Part shown: in pieces, positions 51,736 through 60,727 of the stretch
Position numbering within the stretch: position 1 is the stretch's first letter
Layout: the number at the start of each line of letters is the position of its first letter
Source: Microbacterium oxydans
Lineage (GTDB): Bacteria; Actinomycetota; Actinomycetes; Actinomycetales; Microbacteriaceae
DNA: 64,000 nucleotides
Direction: 5' to 3'
Assembly (NCBI RefSeq): GCF_900095745.1
Contig: NZ_FMIR01000010.1
Span: forward strand, 62,001 to 126,000
Position numbers and translations under genes: made by a program
Notes under the pieces: model-generated
Told to the model about the DNA's origin: nothing
What the model saw: the letters and a program-made list of their open reading frames with translations, nothing else
The model's database searches: none

Positions 51736-52782
51736 TCACCAGACGGCGGCGACCTCGGCGTGGGTGCGCAGGATGCCCTCGGTCGAGCCGGCGGGTGCGC
51801 GACCGATGCCGCACTCGGTCGCGACGCCGAACTCGCCCGCGTACGGGGTGGCTGCGGCGATGCGGCGCGCGGCCCCTTCCGCGCCGTCCTCGCGGTGCAC
51901 GAGCCCGAGATACAGCTCGTTCACGGGGGCGAGGCCGGCGAGCGGTGCGAAGTACGCCGCATCGTCGTGAGCGATCGGCACGGGCAGGTGCAGCCAGGTC
52001 AGCGAGCGAGCGGATGCCGCAGCCACGGCGTTCGCGTAGCGCACCAGGTTCGCAGCATCCGTCGGCTCGAAGAAGTGCTTCTCCCCCGCGTCGCCGTAGC
52101 AGAGGTGCACGCCCACCTCGACGTCGGCGGGCACGGCGTCGACCAGCGCGGCAAGGCGCGAGACGAGACCGTCGAACGGGTCGCCGGGCCACCACGCCTC
52201 CATGACCGCGCCGTAACCTGCCGCGCGCTCGATGATGCCCATCTCAGTCGCGACGTCCCACTGCACGGCGAGGTCTTCGTGCGGGATCGCGGCGAGGATC
52301 TCGTCGAGCTCGCGGAGGATGGCCGCCGTGTACACGGGCTCGATCGCGGCCCGGTCGTCGCCGTGGAAGAACGAGGAGATCACGGCCAGCGGCGTCGGCA
52401 GCGACACCTGGAATCGGATGCCGGCGGGCACAGCCCCCTCGGCGCGGAGGCGCGTGAATACGGCATACGACTCGATCGCCGCGGCAGCGTAGCCGAGCGG
52501 CGGCAGCACGATGCTCGCCGCATCCACTCCCTCGCCGATGCGCAGGCCACGCGCGTCGATACCGGCCGGGAACGGGATGGGCTCGTCGCCGATGCGCTCG
52601 ATGCCGTCGGCCCGGCCGATCACGTCGGGCTGGAACATGATCCAGTGGAACCGCTTGCCGACCTCGCCGTCCGGGATGCGGCGGAGCCGATCGCCGAGCA
52701 GTTCCGCCGCGGTGCGCATCGTGGTCTCGGCGTCGTCGAAGTTCACACTGCCCACGAGGAGGGCGCCCTGCGGCTGAGTCAT
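51736..52782 (-). CDS. MetE-like TIM-barrel protein (UROD/MetE superfamily)
   Basis: A 348-residue protein that resembles the C-terminal barrel of cobalamin-independent methionine synthase and relatives: LLVGSVNFDDAETTMRTAAE at the start, RIPDGEVGKRFHWIMFQPDV, VQWDVATEMGIIERAAG and VEVGVHLCYGDAGEKHFFEP. Candidate metal ligands are His and Cys in GVHLCYGD and the late TECGIGR. It is too short for MetE and lacks the N-terminal half. The ATG at 52782 is chosen because an upstream extension is without support. Function unknown. Confidence 0.7.
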   Translation of the reverse strand: MTQPQGALLVGSVNFDDAETTMRTAAELLGDRLRRIPDGEVGKRFHWIMFQPDVIGRADGIERIGDEPIPFPAGIDARGLRIGEGVDAASIVLPPLGYAAAAIESYAVFTRLRAEGAVPAGIRFQVSLPTPLAVISSFFHGDDRAAIEPVYTAAILRELDEILAAIPHEDLAVQWDVATEMGIIERAAGYGAVMEAWWPGDPFDGLVSRLAALVDAVPADVEVGVHLCYGDAGEKHFFEPTDAANLVRYANAVAAASARSLTWLHLPVPIAHDDAAYFAPLAGLAPVNELYLGLVHREDGAEGAARRIAAATPYAGEFGVATECGIGRAPAGSTEGILRTHAEVAAVW

Positions 52783-52864
52783 GCCCTCAGAATATCGGCG
52801 CGCAGGACCGGCGCCCTCGCGCTTTTGCACGGCAGCATCCCTCCACGAGAGCGGCCGAACCGGG

Positions 52865-52878
52865 TTAGGATTGCCTAA
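52865..52878. promoter_or_regulatory. Possible DtxR/IdeR-type iron box
   Basis: TTAGGATTGCCTAA resembles the first 14 positions of the DtxR/IdeR consensus (TTAGG, 4 bases, CCTAA), though the third block is missing. It lies 48 bases before a putative non-heme iron oxygenase. Weak evidence from one site. Confidence 0.3.
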
Positions 52879-52925
52879 GAACCCGCCGCCTGTGGGGGCA
52901 GCGATGACGGGAAGGGTTACTCATC

Positions 52926-53702
52926 ATGGGCTTCATCACGTCCGAGGCACTGGCCGAGACGGGCTACGTCGTCCTCGACGACCACACGTCGCCCGCCGAT
53001 CCGGCCGAATGGCTCGATCTGGAGTACGTCGGTTGGCGCTCCTCGGGCATCACGCGCTTCGCCCCGCTCACCAGCTACGCGGGCGACGTCGACTGCAACG
53101 GCTTCTGGAACCACACCCCGCCGCGGGCCGACAAAGACGGCGTCTGGGTCGAGTCGCAGATCGCGATCGCCCCCACGCTCCAGCGCCGGGCACAGGAGCC
53201 GGGCTCCGGCATCGGCCGCTGCCGCGTGATCGAGCTGCAGCCCAACGAGTACGCCGACGCGATCTACAACCTGCATCAAGACGACAACAACCGCCTCAAC
53301 GAAGAGGGCACCGGCTGGGTGGTCCGCGGATTCTTCAACCTCTCCGACGACACCGAGTCGATGCTGATCCTGCGCTCAGACCGCTTCGACCCGGCCACCG
53401 AGATTCGCCTGCCGCTGCGCGCGGGCTCGCGCATCATCGTCGACACCCAGCGCTTCTGGCACGCGGTCTGGCACCGCGGCACCGCACCTCGCTACGCCCT
53501 CATCACGTCGTGGACGAGCGGACCCGAGCTCGACGCGTACATCGCCGCGAACCACGGCGACCCGCATCCGCCGACCGTCGATCTCGACCCGCAGTTCGTC
53601 GACGACGCGCAGGTCGAGCTGCACCGCCGCATCGAGGAGCGCCGCCGTGCCTTCGAGGCGCAGGGCATCGTGATGGAACCGCCCGTCGACATGAGCGTCT
53701 GA
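52926..53702 (+). CDS. Putative 2OG-Fe(II) oxygenase-like protein
   Basis: A 258-residue protein probably with a double-stranded beta-helix fold. Features are NLHQDDNNRL (candidate H-x-D iron ligands), WVVRGFFNLSDDTESMLILR, IRLPLRAGSRIIVDTQRFWH and AVWHRGTAPRYALITSW (candidate distal His and the Arg for 2-oxoglutarate). No family name can be given. It is read alone, with an IdeR-like half site upstream. The oxygenase assignment is inferred from the motif order. Confidence 0.55.
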   Translation: MGFITSEALAETGYVVLDDHTSPADPAEWLDLEYVGWRSSGITRFAPLTSYAGDVDCNGFWNHTPPRADKDGVWVESQIAIAPTLQRRAQEPGSGIGRCRVIELQPNEYADAIYNLHQDDNNRLNEEGTGWVVRGFFNLSDDTESMLILRSDRFDPATEIRLPLRAGSRIIVDTQRFWHAVWHRGTAPRYALITSWTSGPELDAYIAANHGDPHPPTVDLDPQFVDDAQVELHRRIEERRRAFEAQGIVMEPPVDMSV

Positions 53703-53741
53703 CCGCTCGTGTCCGGAACGCCCGACGCTACCCTCGGCCTA

Positions 53742-54217
53742 TGACCTCCGCCGCCGTGCTCACCGTGTCCGACCGCGGAGCAGCAGGCACCCGCCCCGAC
53801 ACGGCCGGGCCCCTCGCCGTCACCGCACTTCGCGACGCGGGGTTCGACTGCGCCGATCCTGTGATCATCCCCGACGGAGCGGATGCCGTCGAGCAGGCGC
53901 TGCGCGGACTCCTCGCCCGCGGCGTGCGGCTCATCGTCACCACCGGCGGCACCGGCATCTCCCCGCGCGACGAGACCCCCGAGGGCACCGCGCGCGTGCT
54001 CGATCGACAGCTCCCGGGAATCTCGGAGGAGCTGCGGCGGCAGGGGGCCGCGAAGTTCCCCGCCGCGCTGCTCAGCCGCGGCCTCGCCGGCACCGCGCAG
54101 GGCGCGCTGATCGTGAACCTCCCCGGTTCGCCCGGCGGTGTCGCCGACGGCATGCCGGTCATCCTGTCGGTCACCCCGCATGTGATCGCCCAGCTCGACG
54201 GAGAGGACCACCGATGA
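53742..54217 (+). CDS. mogA: MoaB/MogA-type molybdopterin protein
   Basis: A 158-residue protein of the MogA/MoaB family, which adenylylates molybdopterin before molybdate insertion. Motifs are AAVLTVSDRGAAGTRPDTAG, LIVTTGGTGISPRDETPE (with the conserved T-G-G-T-G and catalytic Asp) and NLPGSPGGVADGM. It overlaps moaE by 4 bases (ATGA). moeA, encoded on the other strand at 56238, provides the next step. Confidence 0.9.
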
Positions 54218-54648
54218 CCGTCACCCTGGCCGCGATCAGCGACACCGAACTGTCTCTCGACGCGCACCTCGCCGCTGTCGACGACGACCGCGCGGGCGCG
54301 GTCACGACATTCCTCGGACGCGTCCGCGACCACGACCCGGATGCCGCCGGAGAGGTCGTCGCCCTCGAGTACTCCTCGCACCCGGATGCCGAGCGGATCC
54401 TCCGCGACCTCGCGGAGAAGGCCGTCGCCACGGGCGTGAGCCGAGAGGCGATCATCGCCGTGAGCCACCGCATCGGTCGACTTCCGGTCGGCTCGGCCGC
54501 TGTCGTCGTCGCGGTCGCCGCCGCGCATCGCGACGAGGCCTTCGTGGTGTGCCGCGAGATGATCGAGGCCATCAAGCGCGAGCTCCCGGTCTGGAAGCGT
54601 CAGGTCGAGGCCGACGGCACCACGGCGTGGAAGGGCATCGGCGGCTGA
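54214..54648 (+). CDS. moaE: Molybdopterin synthase large subunit MoaE
   Basis: A 144-residue subunit that turns precursor Z (cPMP) into molybdopterin with sulfur from MoaD thiocarboxylate. Visible are GAVTTFLGRVRDHDP, VVALEYSSHPDAE, SHRIGRLPVGSAAVVVAVAA and the catalytic Lys region IKRELPVWKRQVEADG, ending WKGIGG. The 4-base overlap with mogA indicates one transcript. MoaD is encoded immediately beyond on the opposite strand. Confidence 0.93.
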   Translation: MTVTLAAISDTELSLDAHLAAVDDDRAGAVTTFLGRVRDHDPDAAGEVVALEYSSHPDAERILRDLAEKAVATGVSREAIIAVSHRIGRLPVGSAAVVVAVAAAHRDEAFVVCREMIEAIKRELPVWKRQVEADGTTAWKGIGG

Positions 54649-54651
54649 ACC

Positions 54652-54885
54652 TCAGCCTCCGGCGAACGGAGGCAGCACGTCGACGGTCCCCACCCCCGCC
54701 AGCGCGAAGTCGTCGTCCACCCTGGCGCCGTCGACGAGCAGCGCACAGCGGTCGAGGATCGCTCCGAGCGCCGGATGGGTCTCCACGAGCTCGGCCCGCA
54801 GCGCGCCGAGAGTCACGGCATCCGAGGGCTCCGTCGCCCGGCCCGCCGCATCCTCCGCGGCCGCGAAGTAACGCACCGTGGCCAT
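54652..54885 (-). CDS. moaD: Molybdopterin synthase small subunit MoaD
   Basis: A 77-residue ubiquitin-like sulfur carrier with the required C-terminal Gly-Gly (DVLPPFAGG), which is adenylylated by MoeB and loaded with sulfur. The start MATVRYFAAAEDAAGRATEP is typical. It is the last gene of the minus-strand series moeB-moeA-moaC-mobA-DUF6457-moaD; its ATG overlaps the DUF6457 stop by one base (TGATG). Confidence 0.92.
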   Translation of the reverse strand: MATVRYFAAAEDAAGRATEPSDAVTLGALRAELVETHPALGAILDRCALLVDGARVDDDFALAGVGTVDVLPPFAGG

Positions 54886-55166
54886 CAGCTCGGCTCCTGA
54901 GCCGCATGCGCGTTCGCGAGCTCGACGATCGCGGCCACCGCCGCACGCACGTCGTCGGGCGAGCCACCCGCGCGACCGGCGACCAGACCGGCCACGAAGG
55001 CGCTGAACGGCGCCGCCGGGCGCGCGACCCCGTTCGCGACGTCTCGGGCGAGGTCGAGGATCAGCCCGACCGGCGCATCCTCCTCGCCCAGGTCGAATCT
55101 TTCACGCAGCTCGGCCGCCCAGGCGTCGAGCGCCTCCGGAGGAAGGGTGCGACTGTTCTCGGTCAT
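54885..55166 (-). CDS. DUF6457-like protein in molybdenum cofactor operon
   Basis: A 93-residue acidic helical protein: LDAWAAELRERFDLGEEDAP, VGLILDLARDVANGVARPAA, PFSAFVAGLVAGRAGGSPDD. This arrangement (DUF6457) is known in actinobacterial Moco loci, often beside or fused to MobA. Its start overlaps the mobA stop by 4 bases and its stop overlaps moaD by 1. The role is unknown, but a part in guanylation or cofactor handling is suggested by context. Confidence 0.78.
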   Translation of the reverse strand: MTENSRTLPPEALDAWAAELRERFDLGEEDAPVGLILDLARDVANGVARPAAPFSAFVAGLVAGRAGGSPDDVRAAVAAIVELANAHAAQEPS

Positions 55167-55771
55167 GGCGTCTCCTCGAGTTCCTGTCGTGCGCGAGCCA
55201 GGTCGGCGGGCGAGTCGATGTCGGCGGTAATCCCCTCCTGGTCGACGACCCACTCGATGGCGAGGCCACCGAGGAGTGCGCGGACGGAGGCATTCCGGTC
55301 GGTCTCGATCCCGTCGAGCGCGCGGCGGACCGATTCCGTGCGGTAGAGGCCGGCCAGCCACTGCGGCTGCCCGTCTGCAGAGAACACGACTCCCTCGACG
55401 GATGCCGGGGCCGCGGCATCGTCGGAGCGGTGGGCGAGTAATCCCTGCACGACGGCGTCCGGTCGCGCGAGATCACCGGCGAGGATCAGCACCCCGTCGG
55501 CCGCGATCTGCGCGAGTCCGGCCGCGATCCCCGCGACCGGGCCACCCAGCGGCGGCTCCTCCCACGTCCAAACCACGTCGCCCGACTCCTCGAGCACCGG
55601 ACCGACCGCCACGATCGGGCCCACACCCGCATCGACCACCGCATCCACGGTGCGCGCCAGCAGCGATCGCCCCTCCAGCACGAGAAGAGGCTTCGCGATG
55701 CCGCCCATCCGATGCCCCTCGCCGCCCACGAGCAGCACGGCGCCGACCTCGGCGTGCGACGACGTGGTCAC
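55163..55771 (-). CDS. mobA: MobA-like molybdenum cofactor guanylyltransferase
   Basis: A 202-residue nucleotidyltransferase that joins GMP to molybdopterin. The N-terminal NTP loop is GAVLLVGGEGHRMGGIAKPL, a variant of LAGGxSxRMGxxK. LLILAGD-like VLILAGDLARPD carries the Mg-binding Asp. The protein is a little diverged, so it may act in a related NTP transfer. It overlaps moaC upstream and DUF6457 downstream by 4 bases each. Confidence 0.85.
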   Translation of the reverse strand: MTTSSHAEVGAVLLVGGEGHRMGGIAKPLLVLEGRSLLARTVDAVVDAGVGPIVAVGPVLEESGDVVWTWEEPPLGGPVAGIAAGLAQIAADGVLILAGDLARPDAVVQGLLAHRSDDAAAPASVEGVVFSADGQPQWLAGLYRTESVRRALDGIETDRNASVRALLGGLAIEWVVDQEGITADIDSPADLARARQELEETP

Positions 55772-56241
55772 TCCCCCGGCCTCCGCCAGGAACCGCTGCG
55801 CCCACCCTCCTTGGCGACGATGCGCACGTTCTCGATCGTCACCGCGCGGTCCACACCCTTGATCATGTCGACCACGGCGAGCGCGGCGACCGAGACGGCG
55901 GTGAGCGCCTCCATCTCGACCCCGGTGCGGTCGGCCGTGCGCACGGTCGCGCTGATCCGGATCCCGGTGTCTTCGATGTCGAGGTAGACGACCGCGCCGT
56001 GCACGCCGATGACGTGCGCGAGTGGCAGCAGCTCCGGCGTGCGCTTCGCCGCCTGGATGCCGGCGATGCGGGCCACTGCGAGCACATCACCCTTGGGCAC
56101 CGTGCCGTCGCGGAGCAGGGCGACCGTTTCCGGCGCGCAGCGCACGAAGCCCGCGGCGGTCGCGGCCCGCACGGTCGGTTGCTTCTCGGTCACATCGACC
56201 ATGCGCGCGTGGCCGGCCGAATCCAGGTGAGTGAAGGTCAT
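55768..56241 (-). CDS. moaC: Cyclic pyranopterin monophosphate synthase MoaC
   Basis: A 157-residue MoaC: HLDSAGHARMVDVTEKQPTV at the start, GDVLAVARIAGIQAAKRTPE, LLPLAHVIGVHGAVV and GVEMEALTAVSVAALAVVDM (the family active-site helix, E-A-L-T-A-V-x-x-A). It works after MoaA, rearranging the GTP-derived intermediate into cPMP. The usual active-site His-Pro in L-C-H-P is AHVIG here. Overlaps moeA and mobA by 4 bases each. Confidence 0.9.
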   Translation of the reverse strand: MTFTHLDSAGHARMVDVTEKQPTVRAATAAGFVRCAPETVALLRDGTVPKGDVLAVARIAGIQAAKRTPELLPLAHVIGVHGAVVYLDIEDTGIRISATVRTADRTGVEMEALTAVSVAALAVVDMIKGVDRAVTIENVRIVAKEGGRSGSWRRPGE

Positions 56242-57464
56242 GACAGCTCCAGCACGTCGATGAGGTCGCCGGCCTCGACCTGGTCGGTCTCGGCGGCGAC
56301 GATGGCATAGGCGGTGGCGACCCCGAGGCCGACCGCGAGGTGCGAACCGGATCCCCCGCGGGTCGCCGGGTGCACGCGACCGTCCGCGTCGATCACGGCG
56401 GGCAGATACTGACGACGACCGGGAGGGGTGCGCCACCCGGTGCCCGCGGCGAGACGCCGGAGCGGGCGATGGATCTCCCGACGGCCCTGCAGACGCAGCA
56501 GCGCGGGACGCACCAGCACCTCGAAAGAGACGGCCACGCTCACCGGATTGCCGGGCAGCCCGAACAGCAGCATGCCCGCGTCCGTCGCTCCGAACCCCTG
56601 GGGCTTGCCCGGCTGCATCGCGACCTTCACGAACTCCATCGCGTCGCTCAGACCCTGCCGCACCGGCTCGTATGCGCCGGCGCTCACACCCCCGGAGAAG
56701 ATCACGGCATCGAGCCCGAGTGCGCTCGCACGCGCCACAGCGTCGGCCGGGCCGGCACCATCGTCGCCGACGACCTCGCGGAACACGACCTCGGCGCCAG
56801 CCTCGACCACGAGCCCGGCGAGCAGAAGGCCGTTCGACTCGGGAATCTGCCCTCGGGCCAGAGGCTCCCCCGGAGGCACGAGTTCGGCGCCGGTCGAGAC
56901 GATCGCCACTCGCGGCCGCGGGGCGACGGCGACCCGCGCGATGCCGACGGATGCCAGTGCGGCCAGCTGCCGGGCGCCGAGCAGCGCGCCCTGGTCGAGC
57001 ACGACGGCGCCGACCGCGGCATCCGCCCCCGCCCGACGCACATGCGCGCCCTCCGCCGCCGGCGCGCGAACGATCCGGATCTCGCCCAGGGAATCGGCGA
57101 GGCCACCGGCGGTGTCTTCGAAAGGCACGATCGTGTCGGCCGCAGCCGGCACCGGGGCGCCGGTCATGATGCGGGCGGCCGTGCCCCGAGCGAGTGGTGG
57201 ATCCTCCGCGCTGCCCGCCGGGACGTCCGCCACGACGCGCAGCACCGCCGGATGCGCGTCGGATGCCGTGGCGACGTCGGCGAAACGCACCGCGAAGCCG
57301 TCCATCGCAGAGTTGTCGAAAACGGGGACGGGGTTCTGCGCGCGAGCAGGGTCCGTCAGCGTGAAGCCGATCGCCTCGCCCAGAGCCCGGGTGACCGCCG
57401 GACGGGTCCGTACGGCGGCGAGCACCACGGCGAGCTGCTCTTCGACCGTGCGCATGCCGCTCAT
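56238..57464 (-). CDS. moeA: Molybdopterin molybdenumtransferase MoeA
   Basis: A 408-residue MoeA, which inserts molybdate into adenylylated molybdopterin. Signature pieces are PVPVFDNSAMDGFAVRFADV, GTAARIMTGAPVPAAADTIV, RPRVAIVSTGAELVPPGEPL, QIPESNGLLLAGLV, IFSGGVSAGAYE and FGLPGNPVSVAVSFEVLVRP. The ATG at 57464 overlaps the moeB stop by 4 bases (ATGA); a start three codons later is possible. The fourth domain is at the C-terminus. Confidence 0.93.
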   Translation of the reverse strand: MSGMRTVEEQLAVVLAAVRTRPAVTRALGEAIGFTLTDPARAQNPVPVFDNSAMDGFAVRFADVATASDAHPAVLRVVADVPAGSAEDPPLARGTAARIMTGAPVPAAADTIVPFEDTAGGLADSLGEIRIVRAPAAEGAHVRRAGADAAVGAVVLDQGALLGARQLAALASVGIARVAVAPRPRVAIVSTGAELVPPGEPLARGQIPESNGLLLAGLVVEAGAEVVFREVVGDDGAGPADAVARASALGLDAVIFSGGVSAGAYEPVRQGLSDAMEFVKVAMQPGKPQGFGATDAGMLLFGLPGNPVSVAVSFEVLVRPALLRLQGRREIHRPLRRLAAGTGWRTPPGRRQYLPAVIDADGRVHPATRGGSGSHLAVGLGVATAYAIVAAETDQVEAGDLIDVLELS

Positions 57465-58555
57465 CGCGCGCTCCAGGCGTCCATGCCGCCGGTCAGCACC
57501 ACGGCATCGGCCCCGGCGCTCCGCAGCGCGGCCGCCGCGCGCACCGCCCGCACCCCGCGTCGGCACACCACCACGACCCGGCCCTCTGCGGCGAATACCT
57601 CGGGACGACCGAGCACTTCCGCCAGCGGAGCGTGCCGGGATCCGGGGATCGCCCCGAAGGCGATCTCATCCGCCTCGCGCACATCGAGCACGAACGCTCC
57701 GGCGGCGATCTCGTCGTCGAGTGCACCCGCGGCGATGTGAGGCACGGCGGCGCGAGCCGGAACCGAGGTTGCCGCGCTGGTCGCCTCCGCGCGCCCCCGC
57801 AGCGGAACCTCGCTCATCCGGCCCCGCAACGCGTCGATCAGCAGCACCCGACCGAACAGCGGCTCGCCGATGCCGGCGATGAGTTTGATGGCCTCCATCG
57901 CGAGCACCGATCCGACCTGCAGGCAGAGCGCCCCGAGCACTCCCACCGCCGCGCAGCTCGGCAGCTCGCCGACCCCCTCGGGCGGGTACAGGTCGCTCAG
58001 TACGACGGGCGGCACTCCGGCGGGTGGTGCCGACCAGAACACCGTCACCTGTGCGGCGAACTCCTGCACGACACCCCACACCAGCGGTACCCCGAGCCGC
58101 TCGCACGCGGCAGCCACCAGCGTGCGGGTCTCGAACGTGTCGGAGCCGTCGATCACGAGGTCGGCACCGGCCAGCAGCACCTCGGCGTTCGTCGCGGTCA
58201 GTCGTTCGCGCACGGGAAGCACGGTCGTCTCGGGTGCGAGATCCGCCGCGACGCGCACCGCGCTGTCGACCTTAGGCGCATCGACGTCGGCGAGCCGGTG
58301 CAGCACCTGCCGCTGCAGGTTCGAGAGCTCGACGACGTCATCATCGATGACCGTGAGAGTGCCGACGCCGGCTGCGGCGAGCGCGAGCACGACAGGGGAT
58401 CCGAGCCCGCCCGCGCCGACGACGGCGACGTGAGCTGCGCGCAACCGTCGCTGGCCGAGTTCCCCCAGGTCGGCGAGGACGAGGTGCCGCGCGGTCCGCT
58501 GGGCTTCGGCGGCGCTGAGTGCTGCGACGGGCTCGACGAGCGGAGGCAGCGGCAT
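57461..58555 (-). CDS. moeB: MoeB/ThiF-type adenylyltransferase with rhodanese domain
   Basis: A 364-residue MoeB-rhodanese fusion that activates MoaD and transfers sulfur to it. The E1-like domain has VAVVGAGGLGSPVVLALAAA, IDDDVVELSNLQRQVLH and LVIDGSDTFETRTLVAAACE. The C-terminal rhodanese has FVLDVREADEIAFGAIPGSR and the Cys loop VVVVCRRGVRAVRAA. The two CxxC zinc pairs of E. coli MoeB are not seen. First gene of the minus-strand operon, divergent from the HTH-TOBE regulator. Confidence 0.9.
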   Translation of the reverse strand: MPLPPLVEPVAALSAAEAQRTARHLVLADLGELGQRRLRAAHVAVVGAGGLGSPVVLALAAAGVGTLTVIDDDVVELSNLQRQVLHRLADVDAPKVDSAVRVAADLAPETTVLPVRERLTATNAEVLLAGADLVIDGSDTFETRTLVAAACERLGVPLVWGVVQEFAAQVTVFWSAPPAGVPPVVLSDLYPPEGVGELPSCAAVGVLGALCLQVGSVLAMEAIKLIAGIGEPLFGRVLLIDALRGRMSEVPLRGRAEATSAATSVPARAAVPHIAAGALDDEIAAGAFVLDVREADEIAFGAIPGSRHAPLAEVLGRPEVFAAEGRVVVVCRRGVRAVRAAAALRSAGADAVVLTGGMDAWSAR

Positions 58556-58710
58556 GCGCTCAGGCTACCCCGGGACGCGTGGCGGCGGCCCCTTCGAGCG
58601 CCGGAGAAATCCCCCGCCGAGGGACCGATGATGCGACAGATCTCCGCGGATGCGGAATATGCACGGCAGAGGGCCTGGATCTGCGGAATCCGCCGCTCTA
58701 GGCTCGGGCT

Positions 58711-59100
58711 GTGACCACCTATCGCATCGCCGAAGCCGCACGGTTGCTCGGCGTGAGCGACGACACCGTCCGGCGGTGGATCGACCAGGACGCATTGCCG
58801 GTCACCGCCGACAGTCCCGCCCGCATCCCCGGCGAGGCTCTCGCCCAGCACGCGGTCGCCCTCGCCGCCGCGCCACCCACTCCGGGCGATGTGCTCTCCA
58901 GCGCGCGCAACCGCTTCACGGGACTCGTCACCCGCGTGCAGATCGACGGCGTCATGGCGCAGGTCGACATCCAGGCGGGTCCGCATCGATTCGTATCGCT
59001 GCTCTCGGCCGAGGCCGTTCGCGAGCTCGATCTGCAGCCGGGGTCTCTCGCCGTCGCGGTGATCAAGGCGACCACCGTGATCGTGGAGACGCCGCGGTGA
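58711..59100 (+). CDS. HTH-TOBE molybdate-responsive protein (ModE-like)
   Basis: A 129-residue protein with an N-terminal excisionase/MerR-like HTH (YRIAEAARLLGVSDDTVRRW, IDQDALPVTADSP) and a C-terminal TOBE/Mop domain (SSARNRFTGLVTRVQIDGVM, then a TTVIVETPR end). TOBE domains bind molybdate or tungstate. It is the first gene before modABC and overlaps modA by 4 bases (GTGA). It likely senses molybdate and regulates mod and the divergent moe/moa operon; the ATPase ModC here has no TOBE domain. Confidence 0.87.
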   Translation: MTTYRIAEAARLLGVSDDTVRRWIDQDALPVTADSPARIPGEALAQHAVALAAAPPTPGDVLSSARNRFTGLVTRVQIDGVMAQVDIQAGPHRFVSLLSAEAVRELDLQPGSLAVAVIKATTVIVETPR

Positions 59101-59867
59101 ACCACCGGCTCCTCACTGGGTCGGCAGCGCTGGTCCTCGCCCTGCTGCTGGGCGGATGCTCTGCAGCCCCCTCCGCAGACCCGTCACCCTCTGCCGCCGA
59201 TGGCGAGCTCACCGGCGAGGTGACCGTCTTCGCCGCGGCTTCCTTGAGCCCGGTCTTCGACGAGATCGCGGCGGCGTTCACCGCGGAACATCCGGCGGTC
59301 GAGGTCGCCCCGATCGTCTACGACGGGTCGAGCGTGCTCGTGACGCAGCTCACCGAGGGCGCACAGGCCGACGTGCTCGCCACGGCCGACGAGCGCACGA
59401 TGCAGACGCTCGTCGACACCGGACTCGCCGAAGACCCGGAGTCGTTCGCGACGAACACCCTCGTGGTCGCGGTGCCCGCAGGAAACCCCGCCGGCATCAC
59501 CTCACTCGCCGACCTCGCGGAAGCGACCACCGTGCTGTGCGCGCCCGAGGTGCCCTGCGGAGCGGCGTCGCAGACGCTCCTCCGCACCGCCGGCGTCTCG
59601 GTCACGGCGGCGAGCCTTGAGCAGAACGTCTCCGCGGTCCTGCAGAAGATCGTCGCCGGCGAAGCGGACGCCGGTCTGGTCTACGCGACCGACGTGGTGG
59701 GCGAAGACGTCGAGAGCTTCGCGCCGGAGGGCAGCGACGAGGTCGTGAACCGCTACCCGATCGTCGCACTCGACGGCGCCACGGAAGCCGGAAGAGCATT
59801 CACTGAGTTCGTGCGGGGTCCGGTCGGCCGCCAGATCCTCGCCGACCACGGCTTCGGTACGCCGTGA
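59097..59867 (+). CDS. modA: Molybdate ABC importer binding lipoprotein ModA
   Basis: A 256-residue periplasmic-type binding protein anchored as a lipoprotein (LTGSAALVLALLLGGCSAAP). The fold starts with VTVFAAASLSPVFDEIAAAF, the ModA signature, followed by YDGSSVLVTQLTEGAQADVL, ATADERTMQTLVDTGL and QNVSAVLQKIVAGEADAGLV. It delivers molybdate to ModBC. Start GTG overlaps the regulator stop; its stop overlaps the modB start. Confidence 0.93.
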   Translation: MNHRLLTGSAALVLALLLGGCSAAPSADPSPSAADGELTGEVTVFAAASLSPVFDEIAAAFTAEHPAVEVAPIVYDGSSVLVTQLTEGAQADVLATADERTMQTLVDTGLAEDPESFATNTLVVAVPAGNPAGITSLADLAEATTVLCAPEVPCGAASQTLLRTAGVSVTAASLEQNVSAVLQKIVAGEADAGLVYATDVVGEDVESFAPEGSDEVVNRYPIVALDGATEAGRAFTEFVRGPVGRQILADHGFGTP

Positions 59868-60727
59868 TCGGGGATCGGCCCGCGAGGCGGAGCATGACGA
59901 GGACGAGCACGACGAGGATGCGACGGGTCGACACGGGAGCGGCACCCCCCTTCCTCCTCGTCGCGCCCGCCGTGCTCGGCATCCTCCTGCTCGCGCTGCC
60001 GCTGGTCGCCCTGCTCACGCGCGCATCCTGGTCGACCTTCTGGACCGACATCACCTCGACGGTGGCACTGGATGCCCTCCGCCTCTCACTCACCACCGGA
60101 CTCGCCGCCACCGCGCTGTGCATCGTGCTCGGCCTGCCGCTCGCCCTTCTCATCGCCCGCTCGGGGCCGCGCACCTCCGCCCTGCTGCGGGCTCTCGTCG
60201 CGGTGCCGCTCGTGCTCCCGCCGATGGTGGGCGGGGTGGCTCTGCTGTTCCTCCTCGGCCGCTCCAGTCCGCTCGGGGGCCTCATCGCCGCGTGGTTCGG
60301 CACCGGCATCCCGTTCACGCCGGCGGCCGTGGTGCTCGCGCAGGCGTTCGTGGCGCTGCCGTTCCTGGTGCTCGCGGTCGAGGGGACGATCCGCAGCACG
60401 GGAAGCCGATACGAGCGCACGGCTGCCACGCTCGGGGCCTCGCCGAGCACGGTGCTGTGGCGGGTGACGCTGCCCCTCGCCGCGCCCGGCATCGTGGTCG
60501 GGGTGATCCTCTGCTTCGCCCGCGCCATCGGCGAGTTCGGGGCCACGGCCCTGTTCGCCGGCAACGCCCCCGGAGTGACGCAGACGATGCCGCTCGCGAT
60601 CTATACCGCCTTCAACGGCGCCGGTGCGGGCCGCGAGACGGCGGTGGCCCTGTCGATCCTGCTGCTGGGGACTGCCGTCGCCGTGCTGCTGCTCGTGCGG
60701 GCGTGGCGGCCGGGGGCCCTCCGATGA
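59864..60727 (+). CDS. modB: Molybdate ABC importer permease ModB
   Basis: A 287-residue permease with about six helices and the ABC coupling loop YERTAATLGASPSTVLWRVT, then PLAAPGIVVGVILCFARAIG EFGAT-type end region. PMVGGVALLFLLGRSSPLGG precedes it. It forms the channel for molybdate. GTG start overlaps the modA stop by 4 bases; an internal ATG about 30 bases on is a weaker alternative. Confidence 0.92.
   Translation: MIGDRPARRSMTRTSTTRMRRVDTGAAPPFLLVAPAVLGILLLALPLVALLTRASWSTFWTDITSTVALDALRLSLTTGLAATALCIVLGLPLALLIARSGPRTSALLRALVAVPLVLPPMVGGVALLFLLGRSSPLGGLIAAWFGTGIPFTPAAVVLAQAFVALPFLVLAVEGTIRSTGSRYERTAATLGASPSTVLWRVTLPLAAPGIVVGVILCFARAIGEFGATALFAGNAPGVTQTMPLAIYTAFNGAGAGRETAVALSILLLGTAVAVLLLVRAWRPGALR

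Noticed and set aside
56340..57882. Long plus-strand frames opposite moeA and moeB
   Set aside because: Arg/Ser/Pro/Ala-rich shadows. moeA and moeB are intact with 4-base overlaps in the other direction.
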